Shown in pieces: positions 6,855 to 17,496 of a stretch of 40,047 bases of DNA. The stretch lies in the NCBI RefSeq assembly GCF_003671715.1, contig NZ_RAIF01000006.1, positions 421,772 to 461,818 on the forward strand, written 5' to 3'. The notes below the pieces were generated by a model. The model was not told the DNA's origin and did not search any database. It was given only the letters and a program-made list of their open reading frames with translations. Origin of the DNA: Streptomyces sp. E2N166. GTDB taxonomy: Bacteria > Actinomycetota > Actinomycetes > Streptomycetales > Streptomycetaceae. The number at the start of each line of letters is the position of its first letter. Positions within the stretch are counted from its first letter, which is position 1. Position numbers and translations under genes: made by a program.

Positions 6855-9743
6855 CTACGGAAAGGTCCACTTCTGGTTCTGGCCGGTGTGGCAGGTCCAC
6901 AGGTGAACGGGCGTCCCGTCGTTCCAGGTGCCGCCCGACGCGTCCAGACACTTGGCCGACTGCGGATTGCGAACCGTGCCGTCCGGCTGGGCCGCCCACT
7001 TCTGCGCACCCGTGCCGTTGCACGTCCAGAGCTGGATCCGCGTACCGTCCGCGCTGCCGCCACCGGACACGTCCAGGCACTTGCCCAGCGCCTTCAGCGT
7101 CCCGTCACCGCCGACGGTCCAGTCCTGTGCCGCACTCCCGTTGCACGTCCACACCTGCACCCCCGTACCGTCGGCCGTGCCCGAGTTGTCCACGTCCAGG
7201 CACTTGCCGTCGACCCCGGTGACCGGACCGGTGCGGGTGCCACCTCCCGACGTGCCGAACGAGAATTCGTCCACGTCGAACAGCGAGCCGGCGCCGCCCT
7301 TGAAGACGAGGTAGAGGGTCGTGGAGCCGGCCGGCTGGTTGCCCAGTGCGGCCGTCACGTCCTGGAAGGTCTCCCAGCCGCCGGTCACCGGCACCGTCGC
7401 CGTGCCGAGCAGGGTGCCGGTCGGCGATCCGGCGCGCACCTCGATCGTCCCGCCGGTGCCCGCCGAGGAGACCCGGGCGGTGAAGGCCGTGGTGTTGTCG
7501 AGTGCGTACGGCTGGAAGGAGATCCAGTCGCCGTTCTCGATGTGGCCGACCGTCCTGCCGCCGTGCGCGGGGGCGTGGGTGACGACCTGGACGCCCGCGG
7601 AGTCGCCGTAGTGCTCGGCCTGCCGGTGGCTGGGCTGGGTGATGTGCTGGTCGTGGGTGGTGAGGGCGGGCTGGCCGTTCGCGCCGTTGTCGGTGTACTC
7701 GGCGTCGATGACGCCGAAGATGTTGGCGTTCGGGTCGTGTTCACCGTCCGCCAGGGTCTGGAGGGTGCCGGTGCAGCCGGTGGCCGAGGTCTGCGGGTGT
7801 CCGTGGCTGTCGTGGCCGATGATGAAGGTGACCTTCACCTCGGCGCAGTCGACGGCGCCGTCCTCGGGGTCGGTCACCGTCACCTTGAACGGGATCGCGG
7901 CGCCGAAGTCGTGGACACGCCCGTCGGTGGGCAGGTCGATCCGCACGGTGGGCGCTGTGTTGCCGACGGTGATCCGCACGGAGGCGGTGGCGGACTTGCC
8001 GGTCGTGTCCGTGACCTTGAGGGTGGCCGTGTACTGGCCGTTGGCGGTGTACGTGTGGGATGGGTCGGACTCGGTGGAGGTCGAGCCGTCGCCGAAGTCC
8101 CAGGCGTGGGTGAGGGCGTCGCCGTCCGCGTCGGAGCTGCCGGCGGCGGAGAAGGCCACCGCGAGGGGTGCCGTGCCGGAGGTGGTGTTCGCCTTGGCCT
8201 GGGCCACCGGGGCGTGGCCGCCGGTGACATGCTCGATGCGGTACAGGGCGGAGTTGGCGTCGCCGTTGAAGTAGCCGGTGCCGTAGTCGAGGACGTAGAG
8301 GGCGCCGTCCGGTCCGAAGGCCATGTCCATCACCTGGGTGCCGGTCCAGGGGAAGGAGTTGATGGACTGCACGGTTCCGTCTCCGCCGGTCTCGATGCGC
8401 TTGATCCACCGGCGGCCGAACTCACCGGCGAAGAAGTCGCCGTCGTACGCCTCGGGGAACTTCACCGCGGAGGCGGAGTCCGCGTCGTAGCGGTAGACGG
8501 GCCCGCCCATGGGCGACTCGGATCCGCCGCCGAACTCCGGTACGGAGCCGCCGTCGTAGGGGATCCAGGCGGGCTGGGCCGGCGGCAGTTCGGTCAGGCC
8601 GGTGTTGCGCGGCGAGGTGTTCCGGGGCGCGGCGCAGTCGAACGCGGCGCCGGCGCCGCCGGTGGCGAAGTCGCGGTCGACGTAGGCGTCGTTGTCGCCA
8701 GTGCAGTACGGCCAGCCGAAGTTGCCGGCCTTGGTGATCCGGTTGAACTCGACCTGTCCGGCGGGGCCCCGGGAGGCGTTGGCGGTGCCGGCGTCGGGGC
8801 CGTAGTCGCCGACGTAGACGGTGCCCGTGGCCTTGTCGACGCTCATCCGGAAGGGGTTGCGGAAGCCCATGGCGTAGATCTCGGGCCGGGTCCTGGCGGT
8901 GCCGGGCGTGAAGAGGTTGCCCGACGGGATGCCGTACGACCCGTCGGCGTTCACCTTGATCCGCAGGATCTTGCCGCGCAGGTCGTTGGTGTTGCCCGAG
9001 GAACGCTGGGCGTCGTAGGCGGGGTTGCGCGAGGCGCGCTCGTCGATGGGGGTGTAGCCGTCCGAGGCGAAGGGGTTGGTGTCGTCGCCGGTCGACAGGT
9101 ACAGGTTGCCCGCCGCGTCGAAGTCGATGTCGCCGCCGACGTGGCAGCACAGGCCGCGGGAGGCGGGCACGTCGAGGATCTTCTTCTCGCTGCCCGGGTC
9201 CAGGGCGCCGTCGGCCTTCAGGACGAACCGGGAGAGGCGGTTGACCCCGTCGAACGGGGCGAAGTCGGACGCCGACCCGTCGGCCGGCGCGTCACCGGCC
9301 GGTGTGTCGAGCTGGGGGGCGTAGTAGAGGTACACGAACCGGTTGGTGGAGAAGCCCGGGTCCGCGGCGACGCCCTGGAGGCCCTCCTCGTCATGGCTGT
9401 AGACGTCGAGCCTGCCCGCCACTTTCGTGGTGCCCGCCGCGTCGGTCAGCCGGAGTGTGCCGTCGCGCGAGGTGTGCAACACCGAGCGGTCCGGCAGCAC
9501 GGCCATCGTCATGGGCTCGCCCGTCTCGGCCACGCCTTTGGCGAGGGTGACCTGTTGGAACTCCTCGGCGGCCGCGGCCACGGGCCCGCCGCCCGGGTCG
9601 GCCGGGGTGGCGGCCGGGGTGGCAACCGGTGCGGCGGCCGGGGTGGCGGCGGCCGGGCTCATCGGCAGCGCCAGGGCGATGGCACATGCCAGGGCCGGCA
9701 GTAAGGAGTGGACACGTCTGTGTCCGAGCGATCTCGTGCGCAC
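6855..9743 (-). CDS. Secreted PQQ-dependent sugar dehydrogenase with PKD, CBM6 and ricin domains
   Basis: A 962-aa exported oxidoreductase. The signal peptide is about 1-33, followed by an Ala/Pro/Thr linker. A glucose/sorbosone-dehydrogenase beta-propeller spans about 65-505 (EEGLQGVAADPGFSTN, GLCCHVGGDIDFDAAGNLY, RGKILRIKVN, GFRNPFRMSVD, MDMAFGPDGALYVLDYG). PKD spans about 512-595 (YTATLKVTD), a CBM6-like module 705-830 (AEHYGDSAGVQ, DEFSF), and a ricin trefoil 838-962. The family oxidises sugars in the extracellular space using PQQ; no PQQ biosynthesis gene is in the window. The GTG start follows GGGAGA. The gene heads an operon with the ThuA-DUF1080 protein. The vicinal Cys pair at 199-200 recalls the cysteine ring of quinoprotein alcohol dehydrogenases, but its role here is unknown. 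Confidence 0.9.
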   Translation of the reverse strand: MRTRSLGHRRVHSLLPALACAIALALPMSPAAATPAAAPVATPAATPADPGGGPVAAAAEEFQQVTLAKGVAETGEPMTMAVLPDRSVLHTSRDGTLRLTDAAGTTKVAGRLDVYSHDEEGLQGVAADPGFSTNRFVYLYYAPQLDTPAGDAPADGSASDFAPFDGVNRLSRFVLKADGALDPGSEKKILDVPASRGLCCHVGGDIDFDAAGNLYLSTGDDTNPFASDGYTPIDERASRNPAYDAQRSSGNTNDLRGKILRIKVNADGSYGIPSGNLFTPGTARTRPEIYAMGFRNPFRMSVDKATGTVYVGDYGPDAGTANASRGPAGQVEFNRITKAGNFGWPYCTGDNDAYVDRDFATGGAGAAFDCAAPRNTSPRNTGLTELPPAQPAWIPYDGGSVPEFGGGSESPMGGPVYRYDADSASAVKFPEAYDGDFFAGEFGRRWIKRIETGGDGTVQSINSFPWTGTQVMDMAFGPDGALYVLDYGTGYFNGDANSALYRIEHVTGGHAPVAQAKANTTSGTAPLAVAFSAAGSSDADGDALTHAWDFGDGSTSTESDPSHTYTANGQYTATLKVTDTTGKSATASVRITVGNTAPTVRIDLPTDGRVHDFGAAIPFKVTVTDPEDGAVDCAEVKVTFIIGHDSHGHPQTSATGCTGTLQTLADGEHDPNANIFGVIDAEYTDNGANGQPALTTHDQHITQPSHRQAEHYGDSAGVQVVTHAPAHGGRTVGHIENGDWISFQPYALDNTTAFTARVSSAGTGGTIEVRAGSPTGTLLGTATVPVTGGWETFQDVTAALGNQPAGSTTLYLVFKGGAGSLFDVDEFSFGTSGGGTRTGPVTGVDGKCLDVDNSGTADGTGVQVWTCNGSAAQDWTVGGDGTLKALGKCLDVSGGGSADGTRIQLWTCNGTGAQKWAAQPDGTVRNPQSAKCLDASGGTWNDGTPVHLWTCHTGQNQKWTFP
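6864..7226. repeat. 363-bp perfect direct repeat, copy 2 (ricin module)
   Basis: Identical to 5065-5427. It encodes the C-terminal lectin of the PQQ dehydrogenase. Because the copies are collinear and in the same frame in both genes, unequal crossover between them would delete 1.8 kb and fuse the two proteins. Confidence 0.95.
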
Positions 9744-10064
9744 AGAGTTCTCCCGGAGAGTGAGGGGTGGCGGCAGGCGTACGAGGCCTGCCGTGAGGGA
9801 GTACGGGCGCGCGCCGTCGCGCCGTCGAGCCCGGTCGAGAGATGACTATGACCGGTTCATTTCAAGGAAGTTAGCGGCCTTGGTCCGCACCTGTAACCCC
9901 TTTCGCGCAAGATCTCGATTCTTCTTCCGCTGTGGAGACAAAGTGTCGTGTGCATCGGATCGGTGTCCACGGCCCCGACCGGACCGGCCTTCCTCACCGC
10001 CCGGGTGCGGACGCCGGCGCCTTGAACCGCCGCCGAGCAGGGAAAGGATGCTCGGTCCCGTGAG
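9744..10064. other. Non-coding gap of 321 bp with a leader hairpin
   Basis: Lies between the dehydrogenase start and the 3' end of the molybdoenzyme pseudogene. The only clear structure is an 8-bp stem, CGGCAGGC at 9771-9778 with its complement at 9786-9793, within the probable leader of the dehydrogenase message. A relatively AT-rich patch around 9845-9960 probably holds its promoter, but I cannot pick a convincing -35/-10 pair. No gene seen. Confidence 0.5.
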
Positions 10065-11302
10065 TCACTCGACCGTCACCACGACGGAGTGCCGTCCGCT
10101 GGCGCCGTCGGGAACGGTGCGGGTGCGCTTCCCGGTCTGCACCTCGCCGGTGCGGTCGGTCGCCCGCACGGTGAGGGTGTGGCCGCCCTTGGCGGCCTGC
10201 CAGGCGTAGGATCACTGACGCCAGGTGTCGCGCGAGTCCTCGGCCGCGAGGGTGGCCTCCCGCCAGGGCCCGTCGTCGACGCGGACCTCGACCTTGTCGA
10301 TGCCGCGGTGCTGGGCCCGGGCGACGCCGGCCACCATCACCGTGCCCGCCTCCGGCCGGGCGAACGGCTTCGGGGTGTCGATCCGGGACTGGGTCTTGAC
10401 CGGGGCCTCGCGAGCCCAGTCGCGCTTGACCCAGTAGGAGGCGTAGGCGTCGAACGTGGTCAGCTCGATGTCCTCGATCCGCTTGCAGGCGGACACGTAG
10501 CCGTACGGGCCGGGGACGAGCATGCGGACGGGGAAGCCGTGGTCGAACGGCAGCGGCCGGCCGTTCATGCCGACGGCGAGCATCGCGTCGCGGCCGTCCA
10601 CGACCTCCTCGACCGGGCTGCCGAGGGTCATGCCGTCCACGGAGCGGGCCACCGGCTGATCGGCGGGGCCGCCCGCCGACGGGGGCCGGACACCGCACTC
10701 CTTCAGCAGGTCGTCGAGCCGGACGCCGATCCAGCGGGCGTTGCCTACGTACGGGCCACCGACTCGCTGGACACACAGGTCAGGGTGATGTCCCGCTCGA
10801 TCAGCTCGCGACGCAGCAGGTCCACGAAGGTCAGGGTGTTCACCCTGGTGACTCCCTTGCCGTGGACGCGCAACCGCCAGGCCGTGGCGTCCACCTTGGG
10901 GACCACCAGGGCGGTGTCCACCCGGTAGAAGTCGCCGTTGGGCATGATGAACGGGCTGACGCCCGCCACCCTGAGCTGTGCGCCCCGAGGCACCGCGGGA
11001 GCGGGTGAGTCGGGCGGCGGCAGGTCGATGTTCTCGCGGGACGCCACGGCCTCCTGGCCACTTGTACCGTTCAGGGCCCGGCCCAGTACGCCCGCCCCGG
11101 CCGAGGCGGCGGCAGCGGCGGTCGCCGCGATCACGAAACCGCGCCGGTCCCAGCCTTCGCCGGGCCCTCGCAGTGCCGCTCTTGGTGCTTCTGGTGCTTC
11201 CGGCACGTCCCGGGGCGGCGCCAGGAGGAGACCGCTCAGCGCACCCAGCCGGAGCCGTGTGCCTGTCCCAGGATTCCGCGGTTTGTTCTCTTCGTCACTC
11301 AC
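10065..11302 (-). pseudogene. Decayed membrane-anchored sulfite-oxidase-like molybdoenzyme
   Basis: Reading from GTG 11302 gives VSDEENKPRNPG, a short hydrophobic stretch, then GWDRRGFVIAATAAAAASAG and a molybdopterin-oxidoreductase domain with ITLTCVS (probable Mo-ligand Cys). A single-base deletion near 10762 (expected GAG GTC GGT, present GAGTCGGT) shifts the frame and gives a stop at 10745. The +1 frame then continues VGNARWIGVRLDDLL through MNGRPLPFDHGFPVRM. It is broken again by TGA at 10212, where relatives have TGG (TWRQ*SYAWQA), and finally ends at 10065. From family knowledge the N-terminal multi-TM region is also largely missing between GALSGLLLA and PPRDVP. At least two other family Trp positions read Arg. 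Sequencing error cannot easily explain all these lesions. Confidence 0.88.
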
Positions 11303-11489
11303 GTCGGTAATCCGGCCCCGCGCGATCGGCGGATTGGTCCGGAAGCCGACGGGGCGCGACTCCACCGGCGGCGACGACGAGATACGGGTAATCCGCTCTG
11401 CCGGGAAGTGCGGATTGCCGGGTGGTGTGGCTGTCAGTCGCAGGAGGCAATGCAGGCGGACGCGAAGCCGAAGGGTGGCCGACGTGCCG

Positions 11490-11756
11490 TCAGGGCACGT
11501 CACCCCACCAGTCGAAGCGGCGGGGGTCGCCCGTCCTCGGGCCGTACGCGGAGCGGCCGCCTGGGCCGTAGCGGCCTATCTCCGTCGCCAGTGACACTCC
11601 CCGGCCGCGCTCCCGCTCGGTGAGGTCGGTGACGTCCAGGAGCAGACCGTCCAGGGGACCGCCCACCAGCTGGGCGTAGACGCGTCCGGCCCGCGGCCCG
11701 GGATCGTCGTGGTCGGCGCCGTAGACCCTGCCCCGCATGAACTCCACCTCATCCAT
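11490..11756 (-). CDS. Conserved hypothetical protein, 88 aa
   Basis: Small acidic soluble protein starting MDEVEFMRGRVYGADHDD, with YAQLVGGPLDGLLLDVTDL in the middle and ending RRFDWWGDVP. There is no signal peptide or membrane segment. The VGGPLDGLLLDV core resembles short Streptomyces proteins of unknown function. The ATG at 11756 has GAGG just upstream; an upstream TTG (11786) would add ten residues but has less support. It reads in the same direction as the decayed genes on either side and may be the only working gene between them. Confidence 0.6.
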   Translation of the reverse strand: MDEVEFMRGRVYGADHDDPGPRAGRVYAQLVGGPLDGLLLDVTDLTERERGRGVSLATEIGRYGPGGRSAYGPRTGDPRRFDWWGDVP

Positions 11757-11816
11757 GCCTCGCAGCCTCGCATCCGCCACTGACAACGGCGCGCAGTGCC
11801 CGTCCGCCCGTCCGTC

Positions 11817-12173
11817 CTAGACCGGCGGCTCGTCGAGCAGTTCCAGCAGGCAGCGGGCGCCCTCCCCGGCCACCGCGGCACTCCGGCACCCAGCGGGCCA
11901 GCGCGTCGGTCAACGGCCCCTCGAAGGCACTGGCCTGCGGATTCGCCTTGAACCAGACCGCGCCGCGCCCCCTACGGACAGCCGCACCAGGACCGACCAG
12001 GGCCGCAACCGTACCCGCCGCTCCCCCGTCGCCCGCAGGCCACGGGCGGCCGGCCCGCCCGCCGCCCAGCCGAGGGCCGCGGCCCGCCAGGTCTCGTCCT
12101 CCCAGGGAGTCACCGCGTCCTGGTACCGCCCCCGGTGCACGACCACTGACGTCTCCGTCTCGCTCCGCATCAC
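11817..12173 (-). pseudogene. Probable remnant of a phosphotransferase-like gene
   Basis: From GTG/ATG at 12173/12170 the frame reads MRSETETSVVVHRGRYQD, DETWRAAALGWAA and RLRPWSVLVRLSV. One base is then missing near 11974, after which the neighbouring frame continues GAVWFKANPQASAFEGPLTD and ARWVPE. A further shift leads to AAVAGEGARCLLELLDEPPV and a stop at 11817. The RPWSVLVR...VWFKANP pattern recalls aminoglycoside-phosphotransferase-like Streptomyces proteins of 350 aa or more, so most of the kinase domain appears deleted. Family identity comes from memory of similar sequences and is tentative. The fragmented frame is seen directly. Confidence 0.5.
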
Positions 12174-12179
12174 GCCATC

Positions 12180-13499
12180 TCAGCATCGCGTCCCACGGGC
12201 GGCCGGCGTATTTCGACCCGGCAGGGGCGCCACCGCCGGGTTCGGCCCGGCACGGCGGACGGTGAGGGCGAGGAGGGCCGCGACGGCGCACGCCGCGCCG
12301 AGGACGACCCAGACGGGGTCATAGCCGGCGAAGGTGTCCCGGGCGACGCCGCCGAGGAAGGCGGCCAGTGCCGCGCCGACCTGGTGGGCCGCGTTGGTCC
12401 AGCCGAAGACGATGGCGCTGTCATCGCCGTAGAACCGGCGGCACAGGGCGATGACGGGCGGCACCGTGGCGAGGTCCAGGAGGCCGAAGAGGACGACGAA
12501 GGCCAGCATCGGCGGCGTGACGGTCGCGCTCATGATCAGGGGCAGCGCCACCAGCAGGAGGCCACGCAGGGTGAAGACGACGGCGAGCAGCCTGCGGGCG
12601 TCGACACGGTCGGTGAGCCATCCCGCGGCGACGGTGCCGGCGACGTTGAAGACGCCGATGAGGGCGAGCAGGGTGGACGCGGTGGTGACCGGCATGCCGT
12701 GGTCATGGGCGGCGGGCGCGAAGTGGGTCCACATGACGCCGTTGGTGGAGGCCCCGCAGACGGCGAACGCGGCGGCGAGCAGCCAGAAGGGACCGGTGCG
12801 GGCCGCGTGGCCGAGGACGGTGACGGCGCGGCGCGCGGCGCCCGGCACGGGCGGCGGCTTGGGGACGAAAACGGGGCTGCCGTAGGGGCGCCGGCCGCTG
12901 TCGGCGGGGTGGTCGCTCAGGGCGAGCCGCACGAGGAGCGCGGTGGCCAGTGCGGCGAGGGCGAGGGTGACCAGGGCGGGGCGCCAGTCGTAGTGGTCGA
13001 TGGTCCAGGAAAGGGCGGGCAGGAAGACCATCTGGCCGAGGACACCGGCCGAGGCGAGGATGCCGGTGACCAGGCCGCGGCGCTCGGTGAACCAGCGGTT
13101 CGCCACGGTCGTGGCGAGGGTCATGGACAGGGCTCCGGTGCCCAGGCCGACGAGGAGGCCCCAGAAGAGGGTGAACTGCCAGGCGGCGGCCATGCCGGTG
13201 GTGAGCAGCGCTCCCCCGGCGACCACGCCCAGGGCGGTGACGGCGATCCGGCGGATCCCGAAGCGGTCCATCAGGGCGGCGGCGAAGGGGGCGGCGAGGC
13301 CGTACAGGACCATGTTCAGCGACGCGGCGAGGCCGATGGAGCCGCGGGACCAGTGGAAGTCGCGTTGCAGCGGGCCCTGGAGGATGCCGGGCATGGTGGA
13401 GAAGGCACCGGCGACGACGATCGCGATTCCGGTGACGGCTGCCACCCACCAGGCGCGATGTCCGTGGAGGGCGCGGGGATGACGGGTCGGGTAGCGCAT
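12180..13499 (-). CDS. MFS transporter
   Basis: Integral membrane secondary transporter of 439 aa with about 12 predicted TM helices. Helix 1 is WWVAAVTGIAIVVAGAFSTM. The loop 2-3 motif is MDRFGIRRIAV, with a second-half equivalent WLTDRVDARRLLAVV. The central loop is Pro-rich (VFVPKPPPVPGAARR). The architecture resembles oxalate/formate-antiporter-like or monocarboxylate MFS proteins (HWSRGSIGLAASLNMVLYGL), but the substrate cannot be read from sequence. The ATG at 13499 is preferred over the GTG at 13508. It is divergent from the GlxA-type regulator 71 bp away, a common activator/transporter pairing, so regulation by that protein is likely (inference). Confidence 0.88.
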   Translation of the reverse strand: MRYPTRHPRALHGHRAWWVAAVTGIAIVVAGAFSTMPGILQGPLQRDFHWSRGSIGLAASLNMVLYGLAAPFAAALMDRFGIRRIAVTALGVVAGGALLTTGMAAAWQFTLFWGLLVGLGTGALSMTLATTVANRWFTERRGLVTGILASAGVLGQMVFLPALSWTIDHYDWRPALVTLALAALATALLVRLALSDHPADSGRRPYGSPVFVPKPPPVPGAARRAVTVLGHAARTGPFWLLAAAFAVCGASTNGVMWTHFAPAAHDHGMPVTTASTLLALIGVFNVAGTVAAGWLTDRVDARRLLAVVFTLRGLLLVALPLIMSATVTPPMLAFVVLFGLLDLATVPPVIALCRRFYGDDSAIVFGWTNAAHQVGAALAAFLGGVARDTFAGYDPVWVVLGAACAVAALLALTVRRAGPNPAVAPLPGRNTPAARGTRC

Positions 13500-13570
13500 G
13501 TACCCCACCCTTCGCCGGGTGCGGGACGCAAACCACTGGCCGGATGGACAGCGAGTGAAATAATCTGGCC

Positions 13571-14557
13571 ATGCGAGACACGAAGATCGACACGGTGCAC
13601 CGGGTGGTGGTGTTCGTACGTCCCGGACTGCTGCCGATGGAACTGGGGATCGTGCACCGCCTGTTCACAACGGCCGCCGACGACGGCGGGCGGCCCTTGT
13701 ACTCGGTGCTGACGTGCGCGTCCACGCCGGGCGAGGTGGCCACCGACACGGACTTCAGCGTCAACGTCCCCCACGGGCCGGAGGTCCTGGAGAGCGCCGA
13801 CACGGTGGTGGTGCCGGCGGCCGTGGAGGACTACGGGCCGCAGGAGCGGGGGCGGCTCGCCGCGCCGGTGCGCGCGGCCCTGGAGCGGGTTCCGGCGGAG
13901 GCTCGGCTGGCCTCCATCTGCACCGGTTCGTTCGTGCTGGCCGCGGCCGGCGCGCTGGAGGGGCGCCGGGCCACCACGCACTGGAAGTCGTGCGCCGAAC
14001 TGGCCTCGCTGTATCCGGAGGTCGACGTCGATCCGGACGTGCTCTACACCGACGACCGGGGCGTGCTCACCTCGGCCGGTGTGGCCGCCGGGATCGATCT
14101 GTGCCTGCACATGATCCGTGACGACCACGGCGCGGAGGTGGCGAACACGGTGGCACGCGGCACCGTGGTGCCGCCCCATCGCGAGGGCGGTCAGGCGCAG
14201 TACATCGACCGTCCGATCCAGCAGGTGGACGACTGCTCGACGGCCGCCGCCCGTACGTACGCGCTCCAGCGGCTGGGCGAGCCCCTCACTCTCGAGGAAC
14301 TCGCCCGGCAGGCGTCGATGAGCGTGCGTACCCTCAACCGGAGGTTCCGGCAGGAGACCGGGGTGACGCCCATGCAGTGGCTCGGCCGGCAGCGCCTCGA
14401 CTACGCCCGGCGGCTGCTGGAGCGCAGCGACGAGCCGGTCGACCGCGTCGCCGCCCGTTCCGGTTTCGGTACCGGGACCGCGATGCGCCAGCACTTCCGT
14501 GAGGTCCTCGGTGTGTCACCGCGCGCGTATCGCAACACCTTCCGCGGGACGGCGTAG
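13571..14557 (+). CDS. GlxA-type transcriptional regulator (DJ-1/PfpI + AraC HTH)
   Basis: A 328-aa regulator. The N-terminal DJ-1/PfpI-like domain (about 8-200) keeps the nucleophile-elbow Cys117 in ASICTGSFVLA and the following His in RRATTHWKS, as in GlxA-family proteins. The C-terminal AraC/XylS domain (about 230-325) has two HTHs (LTLEELARQASMSVRTLNRR and VDRVAARSGFGTGTAMRQHF). These proteins bind DNA and probably sense a small molecule through the non-catalytic amidotransferase fold. The start ATG has little room for a ribosome site (AATAATCTGGCC precedes it), so translation may be leaderless. CTGGCC occurs twice in the divergent promoter (near 13534 and 13564). It most likely controls itself and the MFS gene. 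Confidence 0.92.
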   Translation: MRDTKIDTVHRVVVFVRPGLLPMELGIVHRLFTTAADDGGRPLYSVLTCASTPGEVATDTDFSVNVPHGPEVLESADTVVVPAAVEDYGPQERGRLAAPVRAALERVPAEARLASICTGSFVLAAAGALEGRRATTHWKSCAELASLYPEVDVDPDVLYTDDRGVLTSAGVAAGIDLCLHMIRDDHGAEVANTVARGTVVPPHREGGQAQYIDRPIQQVDDCSTAAARTYALQRLGEPLTLEELARQASMSVRTLNRRFRQETGVTPMQWLGRQRLDYARRLLERSDEPVDRVAARSGFGTGTAMRQHFREVLGVSPRAYRNTFRGTA

Positions 14558-14564
14558 TACGGGT

Positions 14565-14603
14565 GCGTCCGGGCCGGGCGGGTGGCCGGCCCGGCCCGGA
14601 CGC
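14565..14603. terminator. Bidirectional terminator between glxA-type gene and katG
   Basis: 13-bp perfect stem, GCGTCCGGGCCGG at 14565-14577 and its complement at 14591-14603, with a 13-nt loop. It sits 8 bp after the regulator stop and 7 bp beyond the katG stop. Confidence 0.8.
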
Positions 14604-14610
14604 CGGTGGG

Positions 14611-16857
<2,247 letters not shown>

Positions 16858-17304
16858 TCAAGGTGCTGGGGAACTGCCGGTGGTGGAGCAGTCGGGGCAC
16901 AAGCCCCGGTAGATGACCTCGGCCTCGTCTATCGAGAAGCCGTGGTCGTCGGAGGCGGTCAGGCAGGGCGCCTCGCCGACGGCGCAGTCGACGTCGGCGA
17001 GCGCACCGCAGGACCGGCACAGGACGTGGTGGTGGTTGTCCCCCACCCGCCCCTCGAACCGCGCCGGTCCGCCGGGCGGTTGGATACGGCGCACGAGTCC
17101 CGCCGCGGTGAGCGCGTGCAGGCCCTCGTAGACGGCCTGGAGGGAGACGTGGCCCACGCGCAGGCGCACCCCGGACGCGATCGCCTCGACGCCGAGGTGA
17201 TCGCCTCGTCGGACGGTCTCGAGGAGCGCGAGACGGGCGGCGGTCACGCGTAGGCCGGCCCCGCGCAGTTCCGCGGCGACGGCCGGATCCCGGGATGCGG
17301 TCAT
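16858..17304 (-). CDS. furA: Fur-family peroxide-sensing repressor of katG
   Basis: A 148-aa Fur/PerR-type metalloregulator. The N-terminal winged helix (about 10-85) includes GLRVTAARLALLETV and HVSLQAVYEGLHAL. The dimerization domain has NHHHVLCRSCG (His91-93, Cys96, Cys99) and a second CxxC, CPDC (136-139), forming the redox-active zinc site. Family members (FurA, FurS, CatR) repress themselves and the adjacent catalase-peroxidase until peroxide oxidises them. Direct linkage to katG supports that job. No clear palindromic box could be picked out in the AT-richer leader at about 17305-17365, where binding would be expected. Confidence 0.94.
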   Translation of the reverse strand: MTASRDPAVAAELRGAGLRVTAARLALLETVRRGDHLGVEAIASGVRLRVGHVSLQAVYEGLHALTAAGLVRRIQPPGGPARFEGRVGDNHHHVLCRSCGALADVDCAVGEAPCLTASDDHGFSIDEAEVIYRGLCPDCSTTGSSPAP

Positions 17305-17496
17305 GGCGGTGAACCTACTCCCGTAAACACGAACTCCTCAAGGAAACGAACCGATCCATTTCAGTGACCGCCAGGTGCCGTACCCGGCCTGCCCCGGTGA
17401 CGGCGAACGATCGTGGTAGACAACGTCGGTGAGGGGCACTGGCAACGAAAAGCCACATCCCGGCACAGCGCGACAACAGGAGTGAGTGAGCAGCCC

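Noticed and set aside
5056..7080. ThuA gene extended upstream to 7080
   Set aside because: The extra N-terminus reads through the second lectin copy in the wrong frame. The inner ATG at 6837 has AGGAGG and a signal peptide.
6693..9704. A 1003-codon plus-strand open frame
   Set aside because: It is antisense to the PQQ dehydrogenase, with Gly/Val/Arg-rich low-complexity translation and no domains.
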